A stretch of DNA of 64,000 bases. Origin: Neohoeflea coraliihabitans (GTDB taxonomy: Bacteria; Pseudomonadota; Alphaproteobacteria; Rhizobiales; Rhizobiaceae). Positions 36,965-45,825 of this stretch are shown here, piece after piece. Where the stretch lies: assembly GCF_019334345.1 (NCBI RefSeq), contig NZ_JAHWQX010000003.1, positions 496,001-560,000 on the forward strand. The letters are read 5' to 3'. Position numbers and translations under genes: made by a program. Position 1 is the stretch's first letter, and each line of letters starts with the position of its first letter. Under the pieces are notes generated by a model. That model was not told where the DNA came from. It saw nothing but the letters and a program-made list of their open reading frames with translations, and searched no databases.

Positions 36965-38339
36965 GATCGCATCCGATCGTCCGCTGCAGCCGTTCTTCGG
37001 TGATTTCCGCGAGCTCGGCGGTGCAGTAGAATCCCTGGCAACGGCCCATTGTCACGCGCGTGCGCCGTTTCAGGCCCTGCAATGTCGCCGGCGGCATCGG
37101 TCCGTCAAGAACCTGTTCGATCTCGCGGCGGGTGACCAACTCGCAATGGCAGACGATGCCGCCATGGTCCGGCTCCTGCCAGTCACGGCGGTGGTAATCC
37201 GACAGACGGTCGGCCCTGATGGTTCGCGGTGCGTCGAGCGGCCGGGAGGCAATGCCCAGAAGCGTCGCGACATGCCGGGCGATGCCGAGCGCGGCGCTCA
37301 GTCCCGTCGAACGGATGGCGCCGACGGTGACGCAAGCCTGCTTGTCGTGGTGCCGGATCTGATAGTCCTTGTGTTCGCTGGCAGGTCGCAGCCCGGCATA
37401 GGCGGCGGTGATTTCGCAGCGCTCAAGGCCGGGCAGCATGGCAACGCCCTTGGACTTCAGGGCAAGCAGGGTCTGGCGATCGGTGGCGGCATCGGTGCGG
37501 CTGTCCTGCTCCTCGGCGGTGGGACCGACGAGCACATTGCCGAAGATGGTGCGGCAGATGACGACGCCCTTGGTGGTTTCGGTGGGCACCGGGAGAATGG
37601 TCGCGGACACCAGATCTGATGCCGCCTTGTCGAAGACGATGAACTGGCCCTTGCGCGGCCGGATGGCGAAGCTCTTGTGGCCGAGCAGGCGTTGATCGAC
37701 GATGTCGCCGTACAGGCCGGCGCAATTGACGACGTGACCGGCCTTGATCTCACCCTGGCTTGTCTCCAGCAGCCAGCTTTGGTCGAAACGGCCGCTCAGA
37801 ACCTCGGTGCCGCGCATCAGGCGGGCGCCATTGCTGAGGGCCTGCAGCAGATAGGCATGAGCTGTGGCCCAGGGGTCGATCAGATATTCGCCGGGAATTT
37901 CAAAACCGCCGAGAACCGCATCGGACAGGTTCGGTTCGCGGCTCACGATCTGTTTCCGGGTCAGCGGCGTGACGTCGGTCACACCGTTGTCATGCGCCTT
38001 GGCGATCAGATCGGGCAGGGCCGCAAGCTGCTCTTCGGTCCAGGCGAGAACCATGGCGCCCGAGCGCAGGATCGGAAGCCCCAGTTCGGCTGCGACATCG
38101 AAATAGTCGCGGTACCCGGCGGCCATGCAGCGCTGCTCGAGCGAGCCCGGCGGCGCATCGAACCCGGTGTGCAGTATGGCGCTGTTGCCCTTGGATGCAC
38201 CGTCGAGCACATCGAGGGCCTTTTCGAGGACGACGACGCGCAGACCGTCCAGCGTCAGCTGTCGCGCAATGGCGCAGCCGACGATCCCGGCGCCGATGAT
38301 GGCAACGTCACAGGAGACGGGATTGGCAGGTGGCGTCAT
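36954..38339 (-). CDS. Glycerol-3-phosphate dehydrogenase-like FAD oxidoreductase with BFD [2Fe-2S] domain
   Basis: A 461-aa protein. Residues about 1-365 form a DAO-type FAD domain (CDVAIIGAGIVGCAIARQL; GASKGNSAILHTGFDAPPGS, typical of GlpA/GlpD). The C-terminal 90 residues are a BFD-like [2Fe-2S] domain: IVCHCELVTRREIEQV and TMGRCQGFYC provide four cysteines. This is the architecture of anaerobic GlpA-type enzymes. ATG 38339 is chosen; the longer frame to 38420 is not conserved. With the kinase it would oxidise a polyol phosphate such as glycerol 3-phosphate. Confidence 0.88.
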   Translation of the reverse strand: MTPPANPVSCDVAIIGAGIVGCAIARQLTLDGLRVVVLEKALDVLDGASKGNSAILHTGFDAPPGSLEQRCMAAGYRDYFDVAAELGLPILRSGAMVLAWTEEQLAALPDLIAKAHDNGVTDVTPLTRKQIVSREPNLSDAVLGGFEIPGEYLIDPWATAHAYLLQALSNGARLMRGTEVLSGRFDQSWLLETSQGEIKAGHVVNCAGLYGDIVDQRLLGHKSFAIRPRKGQFIVFDKAASDLVSATILPVPTETTKGVVICRTIFGNVLVGPTAEEQDSRTDAATDRQTLLALKSKGVAMLPGLERCEITAAYAGLRPASEHKDYQIRHHDKQACVTVGAIRSTGLSAALGIARHVATLLGIASRPLDAPRTIRADRLSDYHRRDWQEPDHGGIVCHCELVTRREIEQVLDGPMPPATLQGLKRRTRVTMGRCQGFYCTAELAEITEERLQRTIGCDHER

Positions 38340-38569
38340 CGATCGGGCTCGCGGCGAATGGGCGCTCCGGCGGAACGTCTCTTGGTGCCGCAATATGCCG
38401 CCGCCAGACGGCAACATCAAGCGATGCGCAGCGCAAATTGACCATTAAGGCGATTGTTTGTCAGTCATTGTATCCTGCAATAGAATGAAAATACTGAATA
38501 ATTTTGAAATTGTGGCCGAATGATCATTTTTCAACTGGACATATCAGTCTTGAGAGATAGGCTGTCTGC
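38340..38569. promoter_or_regulatory. Divergent promoter region between glpD-like gene and deoR
   Basis: 230 bp, AT-rich from about 38440 to 38530. It includes the palindrome AATGATCATT at 38519-38528, 41 nt before the DeoR start, a possible DeoR/GlpR operator. No gene seen. Confidence 0.4.
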
Positions 38570-39361
38570 ATGGGGGAAAGGCGCAGCATATCCGTCAAGG
38601 CAAGGCCAATGCGGCCGTCGGTACGGCAGGCATCGATTTTCGAGCTGATCGAAAAGCGGGGGCGGGCGGCTGTCGAGGAAATCGCGGAAAAATATGGCGC
38701 CTCGCCGGAGACGGTTCGGCGCGATCTCAATGCGCTGGCCGAGCGCGGCCTTGTGCGCAAGGTGCATGGCGGCGCGGTGCGCCGTGCCGGCCGCGGGGAG
38801 GGGTTGTTTGATGAGCGGCTGGCGGAAAACACGCGTGCCAAGCGGGAGATCGCGGAAAAGCTGGCGCGCGCGGTGCAGCCTGGAGATTCGGTGATGATCG
38901 ATACCGGCACGACCACGCTGATCTGCGCCGAGGCTCTGGCGCGCATCCGCGATCTGACCGTGATTACCAATTCCACCCGCATCGCGCAGGTCATCGCGCA
39001 TGCGGAGAACGGGTCGCGCGCGCTGCTGCTGGGCGGGATGTTCCGGGCCGGCAACGATCAGACGATCGGCGCGAAAACCTGTGCCGAGGTGGCCGGCTAC
39101 CGGGTCGACCACGTGGTGCTGACCGTCAGCGCGCTCGATGCGTCGGGGGCGTATGACGTCTCCTTTGAGGAGGCGCAGGTGGCGCGGGCGATGATCGAAT
39201 GCAGCGAGAACATTTCAATCGTCGCCGACGGTTCGAAGCTTCGCCAACGGGCCACGCATCGGGTGTGCGACTTGACTCAGGTTAAAAATCTTTACCTAAA
39301 TCAACCGGCTGATCCAGAATTCACCGCAGCTTTAGCGGCAGCGCATGTGCGCTTACACTGA
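38570..39361 (+). CDS. DeoR/GlpR-family transcriptional regulator
   Basis: A 263-aa repressor-type regulator. The DeoR helix-turn-helix is at about residues 20-70 (VEEIAEKYGASPETVRRDLN, GLVRKVHGGAVR); the sugar-phosphate-sensing domain follows (DSVMIDTGTTTLICAEAL, ALLLGGMFRAGNDQTIG). It probably responds to a polyol phosphate and controls both the divergent kinase/dehydrogenase unit and the TRAP transporter genes downstream, whose first ATG is 18 nt away. Confidence 0.9.
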   Translation: MGERRSISVKARPMRPSVRQASIFELIEKRGRAAVEEIAEKYGASPETVRRDLNALAERGLVRKVHGGAVRRAGRGEGLFDERLAENTRAKREIAEKLARAVQPGDSVMIDTGTTTLICAEALARIRDLTVITNSTRIAQVIAHAENGSRALLLGGMFRAGNDQTIGAKTCAEVAGYRVDHVVLTVSALDASGAYDVSFEEAQVARAMIECSENISIVADGSKLRQRATHRVCDLTQVKNLYLNQPADPEFTAALAAAHVRLH

Positions 39362-39379
39362 TTGTCGGAGCGAGCATCG

Positions 39380-39889
39380 ATGCCCCCATTCTTCCGCGCC
39401 TATGTCCGTTACGTCGACCGCTTCAATTATTATGCCGGGCGGGCGATGATGTATGGATTCTTTGTCATGGTGGCGATCCTCTTGTGGTCGTCACTGTCGA
39501 AGGCGATTTTCGTCGTGCCGGCCTTCTGGACGCTTGAAGTGGCGCAGTTCGCCCTCGTCGCCTATTACCTCGTCGGCGGGCCCTATGCGATGCAGATGGG
39601 CTCGAATGTGCGCATGGACCTGTTCTACTCGAACTGGAGCCTGCGCAAGAAGGCGACATTCGACAGCTTCACCGTTCTGCTCCTCATCCTGTATCTCGGC
39701 GTCCTGCTTTACGGCGGCATCAGTTCGACGATGTACGCCATCGACTATCAGGAACGCAGCCCGAGCCTGTGGCGGCCGCTGATGTGGCCGATCAAGTCGG
39801 TCATGTGCTTCGGCATCTTCCTGATGCTGCTGCAGGCCGTTTCCGAACTTCTCAAGGATATCGCCAAAATGCGCGAGGTTGAAATCTGA
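39380..39889 (+). CDS. dctQ: TRAP transporter small permease (DctQ)
   Basis: A 169-aa four-helix membrane protein; the segment VPAFWTLEVAQFALVAYYLV and GSNVRMDLFYSNWSLRKK match DctQ. ATG 39380 follows GGAG at 9 nt; a TTG at 39362 is less likely. It overlaps dctM by 1 nt. Confidence 0.9.
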   Translation: MPPFFRAYVRYVDRFNYYAGRAMMYGFFVMVAILLWSSLSKAIFVVPAFWTLEVAQFALVAYYLVGGPYAMQMGSNVRMDLFYSNWSLRKKATFDSFTVLLLILYLGVLLYGGISSTMYAIDYQERSPSLWRPLMWPIKSVMCFGIFLMLLQAVSELLKDIAKMREVEI

Positions 39890-41214
39890 TGTCCTATGAG
39901 ATGATCGCCCTTTTGATGTTCGCCTCGATGATGGCGATGCTGATGACCGGCCAGCGCGTGTTCGGCGCCATCGGCGGAATTGCCACGATCGCAGCCTTGT
40001 TGCTGTGGGGGCCGGGCGGATCGGAAATCCCGTTCTCATCGGTGATGAAGCTGATGAAATGGTATCCGATGCTGACCCTGCCCATGTTCATCTTCATGGG
40101 TTTCGTGCTCAGCGAAAGCCGCATTGCCGATGACCTTTACCGCATGTTCCATGTCTGGATGGGCCCGGTCAAAGGCGGCCTTGCCATCGGCACGATCGGT
40201 CTGATGGTGCTGATCTCGGCGATGAACGGGCTGAGCGTGGCGGGGATGGCGATCGGTGCGACCATCGCCCTGCCGGAGCTGCTCAAGCGCAATTATGACA
40301 AGCGCATGGTCACCGGGGTGATCCAGGCCGGGTCGAGTCTCGGGATTCTCGTGCCGCCATCGGTGGTTCTTGTGCTCTACGCGATGATCGCCCGCCAGCC
40401 GGTGGGGCAATTGTGGCTGGCCGGGGTGGTGCCGGGCCTGATGATGGCGGTGCTGTTCGTTCTCTACATCTATATCCGCTGCAAGGTGCAGCCGAAGCTC
40501 GGACCGGCGATCGAAGCGGCCGAGCTGGAGCAGATACCCAAGGCAGAGAAGTACCGTCTGCTGCTGGCGGGTTTGCTGCCGGTGGGCATTTTCGCCTCGA
40601 TGATGGTGCCGTTTCTCAATGGCTGGACCTCGCTGGTGGAAAGCTCCGCCATCGGCGCCATGGCGGCCTTTCTCGCCGCAGTCATCAAGCGGCGGATGAC
40701 CTGGTCGGTTTTCGAAGCCTCGCTGAAGCAGACGCTCGGCATTTCCTGCATGTTCCTGTGGATCGTGCTGGCGGCCCTGAGTTTCGGCGCGGTGTTTGAC
40801 GGACTTGGCGCGGTGCGCGCCATCGAGGGTCTGTTCACCGATCAGCTCGGTCTCAATCCGTGGGTCATCCTGATCCTGATGCAGCTGTCCTTCATCCTGA
40901 TGGGGACCTTTCTCGATGACACGGCGATGCTGGTCATCGTGGCGCCGCTTTACGTGCCGCTGGTCAAGGTGCTGGGCTTTGATCTGATCTGGTACGGCGT
41001 TTTGTACACCATCACCACGCAGATCGCCTACATGACCCCGCCGTTTGGCTATAATCTGTTTCTCATGCGCGCCATGGCGCCGCCCGAGATCACGCTGAAA
41101 GACATCTATTCCTCGATCACGCCCTTTGTCCTGGTGATGATGCTGGCGCTGATCCTGGTCATGCTGTTGCCCGACCTTGCCATGTGGCTCCCGAACTACG
41201 TCTACGGACGCTGA
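39889..41214 (+). CDS. dctM: TRAP transporter large permease (DctM)
   Basis: A 441-aa, about 12-helix permease. It has LGILVPPSVVLVLYAMIARQ, MGTFLDDTAMLVIVAPLYVP and YMTPPFGYNLFLMRAM, all DctM signatures. The subgroup with MKLMKWYPMLTLPMFIFMGF is also linked to mannitol/chloroaromatic-type TRAP systems, but the ligand is unknown. Distinct from the permease at 28565. Confidence 0.94.
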   Translation: MSYEMIALLMFASMMAMLMTGQRVFGAIGGIATIAALLLWGPGGSEIPFSSVMKLMKWYPMLTLPMFIFMGFVLSESRIADDLYRMFHVWMGPVKGGLAIGTIGLMVLISAMNGLSVAGMAIGATIALPELLKRNYDKRMVTGVIQAGSSLGILVPPSVVLVLYAMIARQPVGQLWLAGVVPGLMMAVLFVLYIYIRCKVQPKLGPAIEAAELEQIPKAEKYRLLLAGLLPVGIFASMMVPFLNGWTSLVESSAIGAMAAFLAAVIKRRMTWSVFEASLKQTLGISCMFLWIVLAALSFGAVFDGLGAVRAIEGLFTDQLGLNPWVILILMQLSFILMGTFLDDTAMLVIVAPLYVPLVKVLGFDLIWYGVLYTITTQIAYMTPPFGYNLFLMRAMAPPEITLKDIYSSITPFVLVMMLALILVMLLPDLAMWLPNYVYGR

Positions 41215-41250
41215 CGACGTCAAAACCAAGATCAACAGAGGAGAGAAGTG

Positions 41251-42294
41251 ATGACAACGAGACGCAAGTTTATCACCACCGCGGGCCTTGGGGGCGCGGC
41301 GGCACTGGCTACGCCCAGCATCGTCAAGGCGCAGGCGCCGATCAAATGGCGCATGCAGACCTATTCCGGCCCGCCGCTTGGCGCGCACGTCATCAAGCCG
41401 CAGATCGAGGCCTTCAACAAGGCCGCGAATGGCGAGATGGAGATCGAACTCTATTACGCCGATCAGCTGGTGCCGACCAACGAACTGTTCCGCTCGCTGC
41501 AGAACGGCACCCTGGATGCGGTGCAGTCGGATGATGCAACAATGGCGTCGCCCGCCGATGTTGCCGATTTCGGCGGCTATTTTCCGTTCTCGACGCGCTA
41601 CAGCCTGGATCTGCCGGTGCTGTTTCAGCGCTACGGGCTGAACGAGATCTGGCAGGCTGCCTATGACGAGATCGAAAATGTCGAGTGGCTGGGCGCCGGA
41701 GCCTGGGATCCGCTGCACATCTTCACCACGGAGCGCCCGATCCGTTCGGTCAAGGACATGGCCGGCCTGCGCGTGTTCGGCGTTCCGACCGCCGGCCGCT
41801 TCCTGTCGCGCTACGGGCTGATCCCGGTCACCGTGCCGTGGGAGGATGTCGAGGTCGCGCTGCAGACCGGCGAGCTCGACGGCGTCGCCTGGTGCGGTTT
41901 CACCGAAGCCTACGAGGTGGGCTGGGCCGATATCTGCAAATACGCGCTGCTCAACAACGTCACCGGCGCCTGGTGCGGAAGCTATTTCGCCAACAGCGAG
42001 AGCTGGAAAAAGGTGCCGCCGCATCTGCAGGAGCTGTTCCGCATGAGCATGGACCAGTCGCACTACTACCGGCAGGTCTGGTACTGGGGCGGCGAGGCGG
42101 ATCTGCGCGTCAATGGCGACAAGCTGGAACTGACCACCATTCCCGCCGAGGAATGGGAAGGCGTGGTTGCCGACAGCGCCTCGTTCTGGGATGAACTGGC
42201 GTCGCGCAACGAGCGTGCTGCCAAGGTGGTCGAGATCTTCAAGAAGTATCAGACCGTGATGGAAAAGGCTGGCGTGCCCTACCGCTACAGCTGA
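41251..42294 (+). CDS. dctP: TRAP transporter substrate-binding protein, Tat-exported (DctP)
   Basis: A 347-aa periplasmic protein with a Tat signal (TTRRKFITTAGLGGAAALA, cleavage near VKAQA). It has ITYSG-type opening WRMQTYSGPPLGAHVI, FRSLQNGTLDAVQSDDA, and GLRVFGVPTAGRFLSRYG where DctP proteins bind the ligand. AGGAGAGAAG precedes ATG 41251 (GTG 41248 is possible). Tat export of binding proteins of this type is common for cofactor-free TRAP proteins in alphaproteobacteria. Confidence 0.93.
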   Translation: MTTRRKFITTAGLGGAAALATPSIVKAQAPIKWRMQTYSGPPLGAHVIKPQIEAFNKAANGEMEIELYYADQLVPTNELFRSLQNGTLDAVQSDDATMASPADVADFGGYFPFSTRYSLDLPVLFQRYGLNEIWQAAYDEIENVEWLGAGAWDPLHIFTTERPIRSVKDMAGLRVFGVPTAGRFLSRYGLIPVTVPWEDVEVALQTGELDGVAWCGFTEAYEVGWADICKYALLNNVTGAWCGSYFANSESWKKVPPHLQELFRMSMDQSHYYRQVWYWGGEADLRVNGDKLELTTIPAEEWEGVVADSASFWDELASRNERAAKVVEIFKKYQTVMEKAGVPYRYS

Positions 42295-42304
42295 TAATCG
42301 TGAC

Positions 42305-42326
42305 CCGGGCGGCACTGGCCGCCCGG
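42305..42326 (+). terminator. Hairpin after dctP
   Basis: CCGGGCGGC (42305-42313) and GCCGCCCGG (42318-42326) with 4-nt loop ACTG, 11 nt after the dctP stop. It is a likely partial terminator or mRNA stabiliser before the ligase gene. Confidence 0.6.
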
Positions 42327-42390
42327 TTCACTCGTCAGGGGCTGCCGGGCTCGGCCTGGCTTGCTTCGTCACGTTCAGAAGGTCCGATGC

Positions 42391-43752
42391 ATGGCACAGA
42401 ATTTGAGCTTCGACACGCTCCGCGCGCAGGTCGAGAGCGGCGAGATCGACACGGTCCTGGTGTGCATCGTCGACATGCAGGGCCGCCTGATGGGCAAGCG
42501 CTACGTGGCGCAGCACTTCATCGAAAGTGCGCACAAGGAAGCGCATTGCTGCAATTATCTGCTTGCCACCGACCTGGAGATGGCGACGCCGGACGGCTAT
42601 GCCGCAACCTCGTGGGAGCGCGGATACGGCGACTATATGATGAAGCCGGATCTTGCCACGTTCAGGCGCGTGCCATGGCTCGAGGGCACGGCCATGGTGC
42701 TGTGCGATATGCTCGACCACCATGGCGAGCACAGGATCGAACATGCGCCACGGCAGATGCTGCAGCGTCAGATCGCCCGCCTCGCCGAACTCGGCTTCGA
42801 GGCCAAGATGGCGACCGAACTGGAATTTTTCCTGTTCGAGAGGAGCTTTGCGGAGATCCGCGAAGGGAGGTTCCGCGAGCTTGTGCCGATCAGTGGCTAC
42901 AATGAGGACTATCACATCCTGCAGACAACGCGGGAAGAGCATGTGATGCGGCCGGTGCGCAATGGCCTGGTTCAGGCGGGCATCCCGGTGGAAAACTCCA
43001 AGGGCGAGGCGGAAGCCGGGCAGCAGGAGCTCAACATCCGCTATGCCGAGGCGCTGGCCACCGCCGATCACCACACGATCGCCAAGCATGCAGTCAAGGA
43101 AATTGCCGATGCGCACGGGCATGCGGCCTCGTTTCTGCCGAAATGGCACCCCGACCGCGTCGGCTCGTCAAGCCATGTGCATCAGTCCTTGTGGAAGGAT
43201 GGCGAGAACGCCTTTTTCGATCCGGCCGATCCCCTGTCGATGAGCCCGGTGATGAAGAGCTACACGGCGGGCCTTTTGAAATACGCGCCGGACTGCACCT
43301 ATTTCCTGGCGCCCTACGTCAATTCCTACAAAAGGTTCCTGAAAGGCACTTTTGCCCCGACGCGCATCGTCTGGTCGGTGGACAACCGCACCGCCGGATT
43401 CCGCCTGTGCGGCGCTGGATCGAAAGCGGTGCGCATGGAGTGCCGCATCGGCGGTTCCGATCTCAATCCCTATCTGGCCCTGGCCGCGTTGCTGGCGGCG
43501 GGTATCGCCGGCATCGAGGAGAAGCTGGAGCTCGAAGCGCCCGCGAGCGGTGATTCCTACCGCGGCGAATCGGCGACCATTCCGGGCAGCCTGCGCGCGG
43601 CCCGTGACAGCCTGCATGGCTCGTCCATGCTGCGTGCCGCGATGGGCGAGGCGGTGATCGACCATTATTGCCGCGCCGCGGAGGTCGAACTCGAAGCGTT
43701 TGATCGCGCCGTGACCGACTGGGAACTTGCGCGCGGTTTTGAACGCGCGTAA
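42391..43752 (+). CDS. Glutamine synthetase-family ligase (gamma-glutamyl-amine synthetase-like)
   Basis: A 453-aa member of the GS fold. It keeps the metal- and nucleotide-binding motifs KMATELEFFLFE, GEAEAGQQELNIRYAEAL, GSSSHVHQSLW and CRIGGSDLNPYLALAALLA. It differs from housekeeping GlnA and resembles PuuA/GlnA4-type enzymes that join glutamate to an amine or amino alcohol. ATG 42391 is the natural start. Position between a TRAP transporter and an Fe-alcohol dehydrogenase suggests gamma-glutamylation of an imported amine, then oxidation of its alcohol group; this is inference. Confidence 0.85.
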   Translation: MAQNLSFDTLRAQVESGEIDTVLVCIVDMQGRLMGKRYVAQHFIESAHKEAHCCNYLLATDLEMATPDGYAATSWERGYGDYMMKPDLATFRRVPWLEGTAMVLCDMLDHHGEHRIEHAPRQMLQRQIARLAELGFEAKMATELEFFLFERSFAEIREGRFRELVPISGYNEDYHILQTTREEHVMRPVRNGLVQAGIPVENSKGEAEAGQQELNIRYAEALATADHHTIAKHAVKEIADAHGHAASFLPKWHPDRVGSSSHVHQSLWKDGENAFFDPADPLSMSPVMKSYTAGLLKYAPDCTYFLAPYVNSYKRFLKGTFAPTRIVWSVDNRTAGFRLCGAGSKAVRMECRIGGSDLNPYLALAALLAAGIAGIEEKLELEAPASGDSYRGESATIPGSLRAARDSLHGSSMLRAAMGEAVIDHYCRAAEVELEAFDRAVTDWELARGFERA

Positions 43753-43827
43753 CGGTTTTCGCCGCGCGCCGACGCCGCTCGATCTTTGTTGCTTTTCTCG
43801 TCTTTCACGTCACGAAAAGGTGTTCCC

Positions 43828-44985
43828 GTGGTCCTTTCAGGCAATTGGTCCTATCCCACTTCCATCAAGTTTGGCGCCGGACGGCTGGCCGAATTGCCGG
43901 CGGCCTGTGCGCAGGCCGGGATGCGGCGGCCTTTGCTGGTGACGGACAAGGGACTGACCGGCCTGCCGATCACGCAGCAGGCCCTCGATCACCTTGAGAG
44001 TGCAGGACTGGGGCGGGCGCTGTTCGGCGGCGTCGATCCCAATCCGGACGAGCGAAACCTTGCGGCGGGGCTCGCAGCCTACAAAGCGGGCGGGCACGAC
44101 GGTGTAATCGCGTTCGGCGGCGGCTCGGCGCTTGATCTCGGCAAGATGGTCGCCTTCATGGCCGGGCAGACGCGGCCGATCTGGGATTTCGAGGATATCG
44201 GCGACTGGTGGCAGCGCGCCGATGCTGCGGCCATCGCGCCGATCGTTGCGGTGCCGACCACTGCCGGGACAGGGTCGGAAGTGGGGCGCGCCAGCGTCAT
44301 CACCAATTCCGAGACCCACCGCAAGACGATCATCTTTCATCCCAAGGTGCTGCCCTCGGTGGTAATCTGTGATCCGGAACTGACGGTCGGCATGCCGCAA
44401 TCGATTACCGCCGGCACGGGGCTTGATGCCTTTGCGCATTGCGTTGAAGCCTTTTCCAGCCCGCATTATCACCCGATGAGCCAGGGCATCGCGCTTGAAG
44501 GGATGCGGCTGGTGATCGACAACCTGCCGCGGGTCTATCACGACGGGGCCGATCTGGAAGCGCGCGGGCACATGATGTCGGCGGCGCTGATGGGAGCGAC
44601 GGCGTTTCAGAAGGGGCTCGGGGCCATTCATGCCATGAGCCATCCGATCGGCGCGATGTTCAACACGCATCATGGCACCACCAATGCCATCTGCATGCCG
44701 GCAGTGCTTGATTTCAACGCCTCGGAAATTCGCGACCGCTTCGACCGGGCGGCCGGCTATCTCGGCATTTCCGGCGGTTTCGACGGGTTTCGCTCCTTCG
44801 TGCAGGATTTCAATGACCGTTTTGCCATCCCGCGCACGCTTGGCGAGATCGGTGTCGATGCACGGCAGATCGACGCGCTGATCGATATGGCGCTGGAGGA
44901 TCCGTCCTGCGGCGGCAATCCGAGGCCGCTTGACCGCGATAATCTGCGCGCATTGTTCAACGTGACGATATCGGGTGGCAGCTAG
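43828..44985 (+). CDS. Iron-containing alcohol dehydrogenase
   Basis: A 385-aa group III alcohol dehydrogenase. NAD-binding GVIAFGGGSALDLGKMVAF and the metal ligands are visible: AGTGLDAFAHCVEAFSS and GAIHAMSHPIGAMFNTHHG (Asp and three His). GTG 43828 follows AAAGG and gives the usual N-terminus (SGNWSYPTSIKFGAGRLAEL). It oxidises a primary or secondary alcohol or works in reverse. The partner GS-like ligase suggests a glutamylated amino alcohol or the polyol of this locus as substrate. Confidence 0.9.
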   Translation: MVLSGNWSYPTSIKFGAGRLAELPAACAQAGMRRPLLVTDKGLTGLPITQQALDHLESAGLGRALFGGVDPNPDERNLAAGLAAYKAGGHDGVIAFGGGSALDLGKMVAFMAGQTRPIWDFEDIGDWWQRADAAAIAPIVAVPTTAGTGSEVGRASVITNSETHRKTIIFHPKVLPSVVICDPELTVGMPQSITAGTGLDAFAHCVEAFSSPHYHPMSQGIALEGMRLVIDNLPRVYHDGADLEARGHMMSAALMGATAFQKGLGAIHAMSHPIGAMFNTHHGTTNAICMPAVLDFNASEIRDRFDRAAGYLGISGGFDGFRSFVQDFNDRFAIPRTLGEIGVDARQIDALIDMALEDPSCGGNPRPLDRDNLRALFNVTISGGS

Positions 44986-44997
44986 GCTCAGGACGCA

Positions 44998-45537
44998 TCA
45001 GGATGGCGGCGCGGGATAGACCACGGAGTGTTCCGGCGTTGGCCGGGCGCCCTTCGTCATCCGGGCGGGCTCGATGCGGCCGTTGCCCATCAGGTGATCG
45101 ACCGCATGGCCGTTGGCGATCAGGTAATCGGTGATGATGCGCCGGTGACAGCGCCACCATACCGCTTCGGAACACATCATGGCGACGCGCCGGTCGCGAC
45201 CGAGTTCAAGCAGCTCGTCGAAAGCGGCCTGGAATTCGTCGCTCAGGGCATAATCGGCATAATTGTGAAAGCTTTGCACCCGCCAAAGATCATTGAGATG
45301 GCTGTCGACGGCCGGCTGCTTCGGCCGGCGGCCGCCCAGGGCCGGCAGGTGCCGATAGGCGATCTGGACGTGCTCAAGGTCTTCGGGAAGCTGATCGATG
45401 TTGAAGGCGGGATTTGAGCGTGAGCGCGGGAAGGAGCGCACATCCACCACCATGTCGATGCGCGCTTCGCGCAGAATGGTGAGAAACTGCTCGAGGCTGC
45501 GGTTGGAGTGGCCGACGGTGGCGAAATGCGCAGGCAT
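44998..45537 (-). CDS. DUF488 family protein
   Basis: A 179-aa protein with the DUF488 motifs FATVGHSNRSLEQFL, VVDVRSFPRSRSNPAFN, and the CSEAVWWRCHRRIITDYL near residue 125, whose Cys and His are conserved. The start ATG overlaps the previous stop by one base (TGATG). The family is uncharacterised. It pairs here with a DUF2945 gene. Confidence 0.88.
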   Translation of the reverse strand: MPAHFATVGHSNRSLEQFLTILREARIDMVVDVRSFPRSRSNPAFNIDQLPEDLEHVQIAYRHLPALGGRRPKQPAVDSHLNDLWRVQSFHNYADYALSDEFQAAFDELLELGRDRRVAMMCSEAVWWRCHRRIITDYLIANGHAVDHLMGNGRIEPARMTKGARPTPEHSVVYPAPPS

Positions 45538-45746
45538 CACTTGATCCTGGTGAGAGCGTCTTCCTTGTGCGCGGCGACGTGATCGCTCTTGTCGCTCTCG
45601 ATCTCGTATTGCGGGTCGTCTTTGGATGCGCGCCGCTTGTGACCCTTATAGTCGAAGTCGCTTTGATGCACCTTGATGATCTTGCCGCTGACGCGGCCGG
45701 CTTCGGAGTTCCAGCTGACGTGATCGCCGGTTGAGAATTTCGCCAT
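45537..45746 (-). CDS. DUF2945 (Tudor-like) small protein
   Basis: A 69-aa protein: KFSTGDHVSWNSEAGRVSGK and YEIESDKSDHVAAHKEDAL match DUF2945, a small SH3/Tudor-like fold seen in stress-response contexts. A good AGGAGG precedes the start. It is translationally coupled to the DUF488 gene. Function is unknown. Confidence 0.88.
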   Translation of the reverse strand: MAKFSTGDHVSWNSEAGRVSGKIIKVHQSDFDYKGHKRRASKDDPQYEIESDKSDHVAAHKEDALTRIK

Positions 45747-45825
45747 GACATCCTCCTTTACCGGTCAATCCGTGGTGGCCGGATGCGTTCCATTCAAGGT
45801 GATGATCGGCGGTCAGGGGCGCCAG

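Noticed and set aside
40036-42315. 759-aa ORF on the minus strand
   Set aside because: It lies antisense to the TRAP genes and is Arg/His/Asp-rich without any family motif; a GC-skewed shadow frame.
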